A stretch of DNA of 41,289 nt from the IMG/VR virus record IMGVR_UViG_3300012929_000015, positions 1 through 41,289 of that record; one strand, 5' to 3'. This DNA comes from a virus. Positions 26,000-32,754 of this stretch are shown in pieces (position 1 is the first letter of the stretch; every line of letters begins with the position of its first letter). A program made the translations under genes and the position numbers. A model generated the notes under the pieces. It did not search any database. It had not been told where the DNA came from and was given only the letters and a program-made list of their open reading frames with translations.

Positions 26000-26285
26000 T
26001 TACCGGGTAAAGAGCTTCGACAATCTTTTTTTTGCTTTTGTACTCAGCCGTGGCGTAACCTTTGACATCCACAAAGCGTACTTCGTCCGGCTTCCAAAAT
26101 TCCTGGAAATCACAAACATAGCGTCCTCCGCCTGGCAGATGAAATGGAACCTGCCGCAAGAAGAACAACAGATCACCGGACTTTTGTGCCATAAGCAACT
26201 GTTGATAATAATTGGCTTCTTTTTTGGAGTGGAATGAGATACCATCGGCTTCCGTCCTTTGGGCGTGGAATTTATGCCTTAACAT
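25983..26285 (-). CDS. DUF1064-type PD-(D/E)XK nuclease
   Basis: 100 aa. The family pattern is clear: DGISFHSKKEANYYQQL (Glu at residue 23), GRYVCDFQEFW (Asp 59) and FVDVKGYATAEY (Asp 73, Lys 75), i.e. E...D...DxK. Such small phage nucleases are proposed to be Holliday-junction or recombination endonucleases. Last gene of the leftward recombination operon. Confidence 0.8.
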   Translation of the reverse strand: MLRHKFHAQRTEADGISFHSKKEANYYQQLLMAQKSGDLLFFLRQVPFHLPGGGRYVCDFQEFWKPDEVRFVDVKGYATAEYKSKKKIVEALYPVTILEV

Positions 26286-26479
26286 TCTTTTATCTTTTCA
26301 TAGGCGCTTGTATCGATTAAGGGTAAATCAAGACTCGCCATGGAAGTACTTCCAATAACCCCATTCGGAAAAATGACTTTCGCATTATCATCGTCTGCCT
26401 TTTCTAAAAATGTCACTTGGACATCGCTAGGCGCCAAGATATATTTTTCCCCTCTTAATGGTTTTTTTCTCATCAACAT
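26279..26479 (-). CDS. small hypothetical protein
   Basis: 66 aa, overlapping its neighbours at both ends. It contains RGEKYILAPSDVQVTFLEKA, compatible with a small beta-barrel. No function recognised; co-expressed with ssDNA-binding-like and nuclease genes. Confidence 0.6.
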   Translation of the reverse strand: MLMRKKPLRGEKYILAPSDVQVTFLEKADDDNAKVIFPNGVIGSTSMASLDLPLIDTSAYEKIKEC

Positions 26480-26925
26480 TAGAATGGAAGTTCATTGCTG
26501 ATCAAATGGAGCATCAATCCTATTGGAACGGGTTTAGCTGTCATGCGCGGAGTCACCATATATTTTTTGTTCTGAGACGAACCGGATGCTTCCACCTTAA
26601 GATCGACATCTAATAGAGACTTACCTTCTTCCTTCAAAGTTATGGCCAGCGATTTTAATTGTTTAGCAATCATCGATCCAAATTCCCAAATGAGCACTTT
26701 TTGGGTATTGTGATCGTAGATATTCACAAGAAATCGTTGCTTGGCATCATGGCCAGCCGCGCATTCGCCACATCCCGGCCCATCACAATTAGTAGCTTCT
26801 TTGGCAAAACCATGGATGATTCTTTCCATGGGTTCTTCGCTGTAAAGCCGAACGTCATGAGGCTCCCCTGAATCGACTTTCAAATATTTTCCACCAGATT
26901 TAATTTTTAGATCAGCAAAACTCAT
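26479..26925 (-). CDS. ssDNA-binding-like protein with zinc site
   Basis: 148 aa. Begins SFADLKIKSGGKYLKVDSG, then a C-x4-C-x2-C-x3-H cluster (CDGPGCGECAAGH, residues 47-59), then QRFLVNIYDH and a strand-rich region with long loops. This arrangement (OB-like strands with an inserted zinc cluster) matches small T4 gp32-like ssDNA-binding proteins I recall in phages. Its operon partners, two PD-(D/E)XK nucleases, support a recombination or replication role. Family membership is unproven. Confidence 0.6.
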   Translation of the reverse strand: MSFADLKIKSGGKYLKVDSGEPHDVRLYSEEPMERIIHGFAKEATNCDGPGCGECAAGHDAKQRFLVNIYDHNTQKVLIWEFGSMIAKQLKSLAITLKEEGKSLLDVDLKVEASGSSQNKKYMVTPRMTAKPVPIGLMLHLISNELPF

Positions 26926-26926
26926 A

Positions 26927-27754
26927 TTATTCTCCTTTTTGCATAGTGATCATTGAAGGAATTTGAAATGTTTCCGGCTCTTCGCCTTGATGCCGGTCCA
27001 TCCACACGTCGGAGATGCGGCGATATTGGTTATAGTAATTTTGGATTTCTTCCCTGGAACAGTACATGGTTTTCAAACCCGCAATGCCAGTTTTCATAGT
27101 CGATCCCGTATGGGTCACAAGCCCCCCAATGACTTTCACGCCATGCTTCTTTTCGTACATAATCACATAGGGCGCAATTTGCAGCCATACATCATCTCCC
27201 ACAAATGAGCCTGTCTTTAAGTCGTTGATATAAATCCCAGGCGAAAGATGGAGAGGCTTGGAGCCACTGATCAAGTAATCGCCGCCTTTGACTTGAAAGA
27301 TACTGTCGATTGTTCCCGCGTCTCCCATTTCGAGATCGTAAACGGTTTCTTCCACCCCCAGCACTTCCGGCCCCAGACGCTTGAACTGCTCGGCCAATTT
27401 GCAGATAGCCCACATTTCCTCCTGCGTTCGTAAGATCGCAATTCTTTTGTGTTTAGCTTCCAGCTCCGCAAGTCCTTCTTTGGTATAGATGGGTTTTTGC
27501 CAAGGATCAAAAACAACACATCCGCTTTCAAGAGACACCGCATAAGCCCAATGGATGCGCGTGCCTTTTTGCGCGGCGTCATACATCCGGAAATCCGCCT
27601 CGCGGTTTCCTAAGTCGCCACGCCAACGGGCAAGCTGCGGTTTATCAATAACCCCAAGTTTGGTGGTTACGCTCGGAATAAACCGCGCCTGCCCGTCTAC
27701 CGTCACTTTGTAATAGTGCGCGTTGAACCATTCAATGAGAACAACATCGCTCAC
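26927..27754 (-). CDS. RecB/Cas4-like PD-(D/E)XK nuclease
   Basis: 275 aa. All family motifs are visible: KGTRIHWA with GTxxH (His 68), Glu in VEETVYD (135-136), Asp in AGTIDSIF (150), INDLKTGS with D178-x-K180, and the QxxxY motif LQIAPYVIMY (Q192, Y196). These form a single-domain exonuclease of the type used in phage end-processing and recombination. It precedes the ssDNA-binding-like gene in the same operon, like an exo/annealing pair. Confidence 0.88.
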   Translation of the reverse strand: MSDVVLIEWFNAHYYKVTVDGQARFIPSVTTKLGVIDKPQLARWRGDLGNREADFRMYDAAQKGTRIHWAYAVSLESGCVVFDPWQKPIYTKEGLAELEAKHKRIAILRTQEEMWAICKLAEQFKRLGPEVLGVEETVYDLEMGDAGTIDSIFQVKGGDYLISGSKPLHLSPGIYINDLKTGSFVGDDVWLQIAPYVIMYEKKHGVKVIGGLVTHTGSTMKTGIAGLKTMYCSREEIQNYYNQYRRISDVWMDRHQGEEPETFQIPSMITMQKGE

Positions 27755-28227
27755 CCTTCGTTCTCCTTAATCAGATCCATAATCGAAACGTCATTATCCC
27801 ACTGAGCAATGAAGAATCGATTCGGCGTTCCGGTTATCCGGCCAAAAAGAAGTGGGTCTTTTACATCTTTAATATAGGCTACTTCATACGTATCAAAACA
27901 CTTCCGGGCCTGTGCCACCTCTAGGGCCATAAGCACTTCTTCGGGGGGAGCTTTTTGATAATCCTGAATCGGTACGAAGTCAAGAACCTGATACCACATA
28001 TTATTTCTGTCATCCATATTCTTTCCAGTTTTTTCACGAAGGACCGCATTGAATTGATGAACATTGGCCGGCGTCACGAACTTGTAATGCTCATAAGCTA
28101 ATGCCAGCTTTCTCTTTTTTTCTGTGATGACGGTGAGTTCTTCTGCCGCTCGGTTAAACCCAAGCTTCCCTAAACGTTCCGCCACTTTCCCTTTGATCAC
28201 AACTTCGCATCCTTCAGTAGTAGCCAT
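27751..28227 (-). CDS. hypothetical protein of recombination operon
   Basis: 158 aa, ATGA overlap with the nuclease. N-terminal helical region with many charged residues, central DRNNMWYQVLDFVPI, C-terminal strand-like end. No motif recognised. Operon position suggests an accessory of replication or recombination. Confidence 0.65.
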   Translation of the reverse strand: MATTEGCEVVIKGKVAERLGKLGFNRAAEELTVITEKKRKLALAYEHYKFVTPANVHQFNAVLREKTGKNMDDRNNMWYQVLDFVPIQDYQKAPPEEVLMALEVAQARKCFDTYEVAYIKDVKDPLLFGRITGTPNRFFIAQWDNDVSIMDLIKENEG

Positions 28228-28229
28228 TT

Positions 28230-28469
28230 TTATTGCCTCCCTTGATTTGTTTGGTTTCCCATCGCATTGCCATAAATCATTGACACGGAGGGCATACCCG
28301 CTAATCCATTTTGACCCATAACATTAAATTGATTTGGACCCCAGACATTGGGCATATTTTGAACTAACCCAAGTCCTCCACATATATAAATATTGGAGGC
28401 CTTAACCTCTAAGTCTTCGACTGACCGGTCACCGCTTTCTAAATACTCCAAAAGATCTTTAGGCTTCAT
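28230..28469 (-). CDS. small hypothetical protein
   Basis: 79 aa from MKPKDLLEYLESGDRSVEDL; the larger frame that starts at 28613 is rejected because its first part is a shadow of the Cys-rich gene at 28459. A GGAGGG ribosome site precedes the ATG. The C-terminal half is rich in Asn, Gly and Met (NMPNVWGPNQFNVMGQNG) and probably flexible. Function unknown. Confidence 0.6.
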   Translation of the reverse strand: MKPKDLLEYLESGDRSVEDLEVKASNIYICGGLGLVQNMPNVWGPNQFNVMGQNGLAGMPSVSMIYGNAMGNQTNQGRQ

Positions 28470-28605
28470 AAATAGCTCCCTCCTTTTCGACTTGTTCAAG
28501 AATTTTTTCGCAGGTTCCGCAAGTATCTTCTTCCCCCCACGTACAATAAGGATGACCGTGACAAATGAAAGTAGAACGACAATGTTCGCAGGTGTGATAT
28601 TCCAT
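28459..28605 (-). CDS. zinc-ribbon microprotein
   Basis: 48 aa starting MEYHTCEHCRSTFICHG, with CEHC, C-H, C and CGTC clusters (Cys at 6, 9, 15, 21, 29, 32; His at 4, 8, 16, 18), enough for two zinc ions. It overlaps the next gene by 11 bp. It lies in a different frame from a longer open frame with poor coding character. Role unknown. Confidence 0.65.
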   Translation of the reverse strand: MEYHTCEHCRSTFICHGHPYCTWGEEDTCGTCEKILEQVEKEGAIYEA

Positions 28606-28612
28606 AAATACA

Positions 28613-28822
28613 TTAATGGCCTAGTGAGGCTGCCCAGATTTTGAGCTTATTTTGCGGATAGCGTCGGGACTTTCCAATCTTGATGCTCGGCAACGGATTT
28701 TGTTTTCGGATGGTCAGCATATAAATGGACGTAGCGGAGATCCGCAGAAAGTCAGCAACCTCTTGCTTGGTCAGGTATCGGCTATCGTCTAGAACAGCGG
28801 CAGGCTTTACGCTTTTTTCCAT
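28613..28822 (-). CDS. HTH/excisionase-like DNA-binding protein
   Basis: 69 aa. Contains the helix-turn-helix_17/excisionase pattern: LTKQEVADFLRISATSIYML, followed by PLPSIKIGKSRRYPQNKLKIW, the wing of MerR/Xis-type proteins. GAGGGGGAG precedes the start. First gene of the leftward operon, downstream of a double-operator promoter, so it may be the directionality factor for the integrase at 31365 or an early regulator. Confidence 0.78.
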   Translation of the reverse strand: MEKSVKPAAVLDDSRYLTKQEVADFLRISATSIYMLTIRKQNPLPSIKIGKSRRYPQNKLKIWAASLGH

Positions 28823-28837
28823 GTCTTACTCCCCCTC

Positions 28838-28867
28838 TTGACATAAAATTGATGAATAACGTATCTT
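28838..28867 (+). promoter_or_regulatory. predicted rightward promoter of RHH operon
   Basis: TTGACA (28838-28843), 18-bp spacer, TATCTT (28862-28867). Predicted start about 28873, inside operator O2. It lies between divergent genes and points toward the RHH gene at 29019. Confidence 0.55.
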
Positions 28868-28879
28868 AGTGATGCACCT
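28867..28879. promoter_or_regulatory. operator O2 (TAGTG-ATG-CACCT)
   Basis: Imperfect copy of the AAGTG-N3-CACTT palindrome, touching the -10 box and the predicted start of the rightward promoter. Confidence 0.5.
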
Positions 28880-28934
28880 TGATTCATGGCGAATAAGTTC
28901 GTTATGTTTGCCTGAACTTCAAGGTCATTCGTTT

Positions 28935-28947
28935 AGGTGCTGCACCA
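28935..28947. promoter_or_regulatory. operator O3 (AGGTG-CTG-CACCA)
   Basis: Variant of the palindrome, beside the -10 and covering the predicted start of the leftward promoter (28947-28976). Its centre is 22 bp (two helical turns) from the centre of O4, suited to cooperative binding. Confidence 0.55.
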
Positions 28948-28976
28948 AAATAGTAAAAGTGTTGCACTGAGGTCAA
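28947..28976 (-). promoter_or_regulatory. predicted leftward promoter of recombination operon
   Basis: On the minus strand: TTGACC (28971-28976), 18-bp spacer containing operator O4, TATTTT (28947-28952). The same design, TTGACC-18 with the operator in the spacer, occurs at 37336-37365. Confidence 0.6.
28957..28969. promoter_or_regulatory. operator O4 (AAGTG-TTG-CACTG)
   Basis: Nearly perfect palindrome placed between the -35 and -10 boxes of the leftward promoter, so binding would exclude polymerase. Confidence 0.6.
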
Positions 28977-29018
28977 GAAGTATTTTTTACCGTCGGGAGC
29001 GGGGAAAAAGGAGAAGGT

Positions 29019-29303
29019 ATGCCAACAAAATTGAAACGTTATTCAGTAAGTTTTCCCGACGAAATTTTGCCTTTATTGCAGGCGGATTGCCGCAGGAACG
29101 GTACGAAGGTGGGAACAAAAATCTTGTCTATCTTAGCGGAACATTATCAGGCGGCGATTAGCCAGCCGATGATTTTCGGTCAGGATCAGCCACTTGCAAA
29201 ACAATCACGGGCCGCACGTCCCCTCGTCTTTCGGGCGCCTGCTCGGCCAACGCTTGAGCGTGACGAAGCTCATCGTGCGTCGAACGATCAAGGAAAAAGT
29301 TAA
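29019..29303 (+). CDS. ribbon-helix-helix DNA-binding protein
   Basis: 94 aa, AAGGAGAAGG ribosome site. Residues 3-46 have the RHH pattern: a basic beta strand (KLKRYSVSFP), helix A (DEILPLLQADCRRNG) and helix B (GTKILSILAEHYQ). RHH dimers bind short palindromes, so this is a candidate for the protein that recognises AAGTG-N3-CACTT and may repress its own promoter. The tail after residue 46 is Arg/Ala/Pro-rich and overlaps a possible opposite-strand gene, so the real C-terminus is less certain. Confidence 0.75.
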   Translation: MPTKLKRYSVSFPDEILPLLQADCRRNGTKVGTKILSILAEHYQAAISQPMIFGQDQPLAKQSRAARPLVFRAPARPTLERDEAHRASNDQGKS

Positions 29304-29460
29304 GCTTTTTATTGCCTTGCTGAATATAATATTCAAAATATTCCGCTACTTTTCGCACCATAATAATAGGTCCTGTTTTTATTTTCATAGGCCATTTTAT
29401 ACCAGTCTTTCGGCCCATATGCAATGGGCCCTTTGGCTCATAGTGAATCATGCAACCCAA
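29158..29460 (-). CDS. possible antisense gene
   Basis: Up to 100 aa; better starts may be MGRKTGIKW or MKIKTGPII inside the frame. The C-terminal 70 residues are protein-like (EYYIQQGNKKLNFFLDRSTH) and include a long amphipathic helix. It overlaps the RHH gene tail head-on by about 145 bp, and no convincing ribosome site is present. Either this frame or the RHH tail is real, or both. Confidence 0.3.
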   Translation of the reverse strand: MGCMIHYEPKGPLHMGRKTGIKWPMKIKTGPIIMVRKVAEYFEYYIQQGNKKLNFFLDRSTHDELRHAQALAEQAPERRGDVRPVIVLQVADPDRKSSAG

Positions 29461-29479
29461 TAACGAATGGAGGCGACTT

Positions 29480-29656
29480 ATGATTAAGGCCTATATTGGC
29501 GACAGTGTTTATGCGGAGTTTGATGGGTATTCTATAATTCTCACAACCGAAAACAATAAGGCTGGCGATCCGAGCAACCGGATCGTTTTGGAGCCGCAAG
29601 TTTTTGAATCTCTGCTGCTATGGCGAACGCGCATCAAAGAGATACCGGAGAATTAA
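29480..29656 (+). CDS. conserved small phage protein
   Basis: 58 aa from MIKAYIGDSVYAEFDGYS, with GGAGG seven bases upstream; the frame extends to 29450 but this start is better. The sequence (YIGDSVYAEFDGY, LTTENN, DPSNRIVLEP) is one I recall from many phages and mobile elements, with unknown role. In the short rightward operon. Confidence 0.75.
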   Translation: MIKAYIGDSVYAEFDGYSIILTTENNKAGDPSNRIVLEPQVFESLLLWRTRIKEIPEN

Positions 29657-29657
29657 T

Positions 29658-29741
29658 GTGGGCTGGATGCATAATGTTTGTGATGAATGTTTGTGCGGCT
29701 TAGTCATGAAGCTGGATGGAGAATTACGGAGGAATGAATAG
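29658..29741 (+). CDS. possible 27-aa CxxC microprotein
   Basis: GTG start with GGAG seven bases upstream; contains MHNVCDECLCGLVMKLDGEL and ends directly before the next ATG (TAG then ATG). The CDEC-LC cluster and tight packing between genes favour a real gene despite its size. Confidence 0.4.
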   Translation: MGWMHNVCDECLCGLVMKLDGELRRNE

Positions 29742-29930
29742 ATGGCAGATTTTTGTCGGCAAGCATCCATTGAGTTATTTGGAAAGGATTTTGGGGATTT
29801 TAAAAATCTCTGCAAGTCTCCAATGAAGGTCACTGTTCTTTGTGAAGATTGTGGAATTTCCGATATTGATCATCTGGGCATTTGTCTTGGAGGTCAATTA
29901 TGCAATCATGAAATTCGGAGGGATGGCTGA
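29742..29930 (+). CDS. Cys-rich small protein overlapping tRNA
   Basis: 62 aa from MADFCRQASIELFGKDFGDF, ribosome site GGAGG. Cys at CEDCG and C-L-C near the end suggest metal binding. Its last 14 bases lie inside the tRNA gene, so RNA processing would cut the message; the C-terminal residues (EIRRDG) may be incidental. Confidence 0.55.
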   Translation: MADFCRQASIELFGKDFGDFKNLCKSPMKVTVLCEDCGISDIDHLGICLGGQLCNHEIRRDG

Positions 29931-30002
29931 GCGGTTTAAAGCGCCTGCCTTGAAAGCAGGAAAACCTAATTGGGTTTCGGGGGTTCGAATCCCTCTCCCT
30001 CC
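29917..30002 (+). tRNA. tRNA-Ser (anticodon UGA)
   Basis: Complete cloverleaf of 86 nt: acceptor GGAGGGA (29917-29923) pairs with TCCCTCC (29996-30002); anticodon stem CCTGC/GCAGG encloses loop CTTGAAA with anticodon TGA; a long variable arm (AACC...GGTT) is typical of class II Ser tRNAs; T-arm GGGGG-TTCGAAT-CCCTC. CCA is not encoded, and the next base is T rather than the usual G discriminator. It reads UCA codons; either a translation aid or related to integration. Confidence 0.93.
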
Positions 30003-30119
30003 TATTTTTGAATGTAGCTTCTAGGGATAATCAGACATTCACAGCGTTTCTGAACTTCCCAGCCCTGTGCCAACACACCTCAATTTTTCACTGTATAACG
30101 GTGCAAGTAGCCATTCAGG
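30003..30119. other. non-coding gap after tRNA
   Basis: 117 bp between the tRNA end and the convergent gene at 30120. I see no open frame with a start or ribosome site and no strong terminator. Because integrases often use tRNA 3' ends, this is one place an attachment core could lie, but no core can be shown from one genome. Confidence 0.4.
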
Positions 30120-30560
30120 CTATGCACTTACTTCCGCAATTAATTTGTCACCCGTTGCGATTGTCTCGTCCTCTTTTTCGGTTCTATCCTTCCTCATGCG
30201 AAGTTGGTGCACCGCCTTTTTAAGCTGATAAATCAGCTTGTCGTGATAATTTACTGCACGCACGACAAAAACAGCATTGTCTGGGTCTTGGAAGTGCCCA
30301 ATATAGCTATCCATATAGTAAGGCACGCCATTTCTCATATATTCCGATGCGATAAATGTTGAATGCTCCGTATAAGCGACGGTTTGGTCCTTGTTGAGTT
30401 CTTTTATCTGTAAACTCACTTTCCAAGGGCCGGGTGTCCTGTATTGCGTTTCGGGCTCCTTTTCTTTATTCGGGATATTCAATGCCGGCACCATAGCGAA
30501 CCCTCCAAACGTAACGCTCGGCTTAGATCTAAAAAGTGTTTTCCACCACTGGTTTTTCAT
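30120..30560 (-). CDS. TPGPW/VRAVN-family phage protein
   Basis: 146 aa. A short N-terminal extension, then TPGPWKVSLQIKEL and near the end DNAVFVVRAVNYHDKLIYQL. This is the widespread phage family with a TPxPW start and a NAAFIVRAVNxH signature; four copies exist in this window. The function is not known. Last gene of the long leftward operon. Confidence 0.7.
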   Translation of the reverse strand: MKNQWWKTLFRSKPSVTFGGFAMVPALNIPNKEKEPETQYRTPGPWKVSLQIKELNKDQTVAYTEHSTFIASEYMRNGVPYYMDSYIGHFQDPDNAVFVVRAVNYHDKLIYQLKKAVHQLRMRKDRTEKEDETIATGDKLIAEVSA

Positions 30561-30575
30561 TTTTCCTTCTCCCTC

Positions 30576-30869
30576 CTAACGATTTACTAATCTTTTGCCT
30601 TTGATAATAGTTACAGGACTTTTCAGCACATCCAATAACATTCGAGCCAAGCTGCATTCGAGATCTTCCATTGATTCAAATCCTCCGAGAATAGGATCTT
30701 TAGTCCATCCGTCTGGAATAAGTTTTCTTTTTTTCTTTGAATAATAAACCTCATGGATATCGTACCAATGCAGGATTTTTGGATTGCCATCCTTGATCGG
30801 ATTTCGCTTTGTCTTTCGTATGGCCCTATAATTCCATGACATTTCAACGTCTTTTGATTTATCGCCCAT
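30576..30869 (-). CDS. conserved phage protein (WNYRAIR family)
   Basis: 97 aa; the likely core starts at MSWNYRAIRKT (an internal ATG). Segments YDIHEVYYS, DGWTKDPI and MEDLECSLARMLLDVLKSP match a small protein family I recall in many phages and prophages, of unknown role. It overlaps the upstream membrane protein by 11 bp. Confidence 0.7.
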   Translation of the reverse strand: MGDKSKDVEMSWNYRAIRKTKRNPIKDGNPKILHWYDIHEVYYSKKKRKLIPDGWTKDPILGGFESMEDLECSLARMLLDVLKSPVTIIKGKRLVNR

Positions 30870-30996
30870 CAGTAGCCATCGGATCTGGATGATAATGTCT
30901 ATTTACATAAACCATACCCCCAAGTAGGAAAGCTGCGATTACTAACGGAAGAACAATCCAATGAAGAATAAACCGCACGATATATTTCCAGTCCAT
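30859..30996 (-). CDS. small single-pass membrane protein
   Basis: 45 aa, perfect ribosome site (AGGAGG). MDWKYIVRFILHWIV opens a hydrophobic segment through about residue 31 (LPLVIAAFLLGGMVYV), followed by a short polar tail (NRHYHPDP). Too short for the usual ORF cutoffs. Function unknown; may act at the host membrane during lysogeny. Confidence 0.65.
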   Translation of the reverse strand: MDWKYIVRFILHWIVLPLVIAAFLLGGMVYVNRHYHPDPMATDGR

Positions 30997-31022
30997 TTAA
31001 TCCTCCTGACTAGTTTCTAGGG

Positions 31023-31187
31023 CTATACGCATTCAACCGGCATTAGTTTTGGGTCATCCGGAAAAAACATCTTTTCTCCGCACTTGCAAGCAGCCAAGTG
31101 CCCAGGTATCCAAACAGGCTTAGGCGTGTTCTTTTTAGGGCATTCCCCGCTGCCGCGCTCTATATAGATCCACACATGCGCATGCAT
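31023..31187 (-). CDS. zinc-ribbon small protein
   Basis: 54 aa from MHAHVWIYIERGSGECPKK; the frame extends to 31244, but the extra part covers the regulatory sites. Cys at ECP and CKCG plus a C-terminal ECV could form one zinc site. The gene has its own predicted promoter with two kinds of binding site in its leader. Confidence 0.6.
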   Translation of the reverse strand: MHAHVWIYIERGSGECPKKNTPKPVWIPGHLAACKCGEKMFFPDDPKLMPVECV

Positions 31188-31200
31188 AACCCTAACCCCT

Positions 31201-31213
31201 AGGTGCAACACCC
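31201..31213. promoter_or_regulatory. operator O5 (AGGTG-CAA-CACCC)
   Basis: Variant of the AAGTG-N3-CACTT palindrome, 14 bases upstream of the 31187 start and directly adjacent to the tandem GTTGCAA pair at 31214. Confidence 0.45.
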
Positions 31214-31231
31214 GTTGCAAAATGGTTGCAA
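31214..31231. repeat. tandem site GTTGCAA-N4-GTTGCAA (copy 1)
   Basis: Two direct copies of GTTGCAA with an 11-bp period (one helical turn). The same arrangement occurs at 31414 and, in the opposite orientation, at 38454. It is a candidate protein-binding site, for example an integrase arm site or a regulator site. Confidence 0.45.
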
Positions 31232-31242
31232 ATGCCACCCGC

Positions 31243-31248
31243 ATTATA
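31243..31248 (-). promoter_or_regulatory. possible promoter -10 of gene 31187
   Basis: A perfect TATAAT on the minus strand, 56 bp upstream of the ATG at 31187. The -35 region is weak, so an activator or extended contacts would be needed. Predicted start about 31236. Confidence 0.35.
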
Positions 31249-31375
31249 GCGAATAATACCGAATCATGCCGATTGACTCACCGTCGAGGAACGCTATCCA
31301 AGTACAACACTCATCGGTTTTGGAGACGAATGTGCTACCGTAACACTTTTCCCCCAAATTGATTCTACTTTTCAA
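31244..31375 (-). CDS. possible 43-aa protein downstream of integrase
   Basis: TTG start overlapping the integrase 3' end by 11 bases. The sequence, CYGSTFVSKTDECCTWIAFL then DGESIGMIRYYSL, is protein-like with three Cys. Ribosome site weak. Not recognised. Confidence 0.4.
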   Translation of the reverse strand: MKSRINLGEKCYGSTFVSKTDECCTWIAFLDGESIGMIRYYSL

Positions 31376-32498
31376 CGTAATTCTCAGATGAATTTTCCAG
31401 AATTTTTTCAGCCGTTGCAAACTGGTTGCAAACCGTAAACGACCCTTTGGTCCGTTTCTGGGCGGCAAGGTCTGTAAGTTCGAGATGCCCGTAGTGTTTC
31501 TCCGTCACATCATTAGAAGAATGTCCCATCGCACGAGAGACCAAATAAAGAGGATGTCCATGGGAAAGTCTATGGCAAGCGAATGTGTGCCGCCATAAAT
31601 GGATCGCCTCGCCCTTTTCCAGGCGCAGCCCTACAGCCTCACAGATGGCCTTAAAATGCTCCAGGATATAGGAATAGCTCCAGCGGGGCATAAGGAAGTC
31701 TTCAGGGCCCTTCCCGGCCATCCTGCGCTTAAACAGGCCCATCACAATATGGCCTGGGTCCCAATCCGCAGAATCAAACGGGACATGCCTGCTTTTGTTG
31801 TTCTTTGGGTGAGGGATGAAAATATTTTTCATGATAAGGTCAATGTGTTTAATGCGGATCTTGCGCATCTCTCCGATTCTCATTCCAAGCTCGACGCCCA
31901 AAAGATAATAATCAAAAATGTCCGGCTCTGCTTGGACGGCTGGAGTGAGAATCTTTTCTTCCGCCGGGTAGATAAATCGAGTTCGGCTCAATGGCACTTG
32001 TATTTTATCGACAAAGGCCACAGGGTTTTCGCCCTTGTACATGCGCTTAAACTTAAGCCGTTCATAGATCGCATGAATGAGCGCGCGATAATGGTTGCGC
32101 GTGTGCGGGCCCACATGATAATGGCGCTTGCTCATCGCATTCCTGAGTTCCTGAAGTTTACCAAGAAACTCATCGATCATCTCAGGTTCAATAGCGCGGA
32201 TAAGCTGCTTATCAAAATAGTCCATGGTGAGATTTAGCATTCCGATATCACCCTTGCCGCTGCGCTTTTCAGGGAGACGATTTTTCTTCCACCATTCCCC
32301 CGCTTGCCGGAATGTCATCTCCCCCGCGTAATCATCGGGATGCAGATTTTGCGTGATGGCTTTATTCATCGCCAAGCGCTCGCCTTCTTCCGCCTGTGCC
32401 TTAGTCCTATATCCACCTTCGCAAAAGGAATGCCCTTTGTACATAAAGCGATAAAAATAGTTAGCCTCTTCGTCGCCACCTCGCCGCTTAATTGACAT
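31365..32498 (-). CDS. int: tyrosine-family integrase
   Basis: 377 aa. An N-terminal arm-binding-like domain (residues 1-55), a core-binding helical domain (about 60-160) and a catalytic domain. The catalytic set is complete: Arg 207 in GMRIGEM, Lys 235 in NNKSRHVP, His 300 and Arg 303 in HLWRHTFACH, His 326 in AMGHSS, Tyr 336 in EKHYGHL. It would integrate and, with a directionality factor, excise the phage genome, so the phage is temperate. The start overlaps the upstream gene by 11 bp. Confidence 0.95.
   Translation of the reverse strand: MSIKRRGGDEEANYFYRFMYKGHSFCEGGYRTKAQAEEGERLAMNKAITQNLHPDDYAGEMTFRQAGEWWKKNRLPEKRSGKGDIGMLNLTMDYFDKQLIRAIEPEMIDEFLGKLQELRNAMSKRHYHVGPHTRNHYRALIHAIYERLKFKRMYKGENPVAFVDKIQVPLSRTRFIYPAEEKILTPAVQAEPDIFDYYLLGVELGMRIGEMRKIRIKHIDLIMKNIFIPHPKNNKSRHVPFDSADWDPGHIVMGLFKRRMAGKGPEDFLMPRWSYSYILEHFKAICEAVGLRLEKGEAIHLWRHTFACHRLSHGHPLYLVSRAMGHSSNDVTEKHYGHLELTDLAAQKRTKGSFTVCNQFATAEKILENSSENYVEK
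31414..31431. repeat. tandem site GTTGCAA-N4-GTTGCAA (copy 2)
   Basis: Inside the 3' end of int, exactly 200 bp from copy 1 in the same orientation. An attachment region often lies next to int, so these two pairs could flank it; that is inference. Confidence 0.4.
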
Positions 32499-32745
32499 GA
32501 CGTGGACTCCTTTTCAATTCGCATTGCTCGCATTTACAGGTGCGGGCATCATAGGCAGCGGGGTTTTCCAAGAGAAATCTTCTGCGCGCTTGCGCGTACG
32601 TTTCCAGTGGCCCGCGAATGGGAATATGATGCTCCCGTTCCAGATGCATGACGAAATCCGTTTCCGTCAGGAAAAAACGGTCAAAGTCTTCCGGCACCTT
32701 TTTACTTCGTGACAAACAAATTCTGCACGCCATTTTATCGGCCAT
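32488..32745 (-). CDS. zinc-finger-like small protein
   Basis: 85 aa. An N-terminal CRICL pair with a downstream H-x4-H (HLEREHHIPIRG) resembles a C2H2-type finger; a second CKCEQC cluster lies near the C-terminus. Immediately upstream of int with overlap. Possibly DNA-binding; a role with the integrase is conceivable but unproven. Confidence 0.65.
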   Translation of the reverse strand: MADKMACRICLSRSKKVPEDFDRFFLTETDFVMHLEREHHIPIRGPLETYAQARRRFLLENPAAYDARTCKCEQCELKRSPRHVN

Positions 32746-32754
32746 GATTCCTCC

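Noticed and set aside
28470-28613. Hydrophobic N-terminal part of a 127-aa frame (MYLWNITPANIVV...)
   Set aside because: The same DNA encodes the zinc-ribbon microprotein in another frame, and a ribosome site precedes the internal ATG at 28469.
31188-31244. N-terminal extension of the 31023-31187 gene
   Set aside because: It would translate the tandem GTTGCAA and operator sites; MHAHVW is a better start.
31599-32237. 212-aa plus-strand frame opposite int
   Set aside because: A shadow antisense to the well-supported integrase, without a ribosome site.
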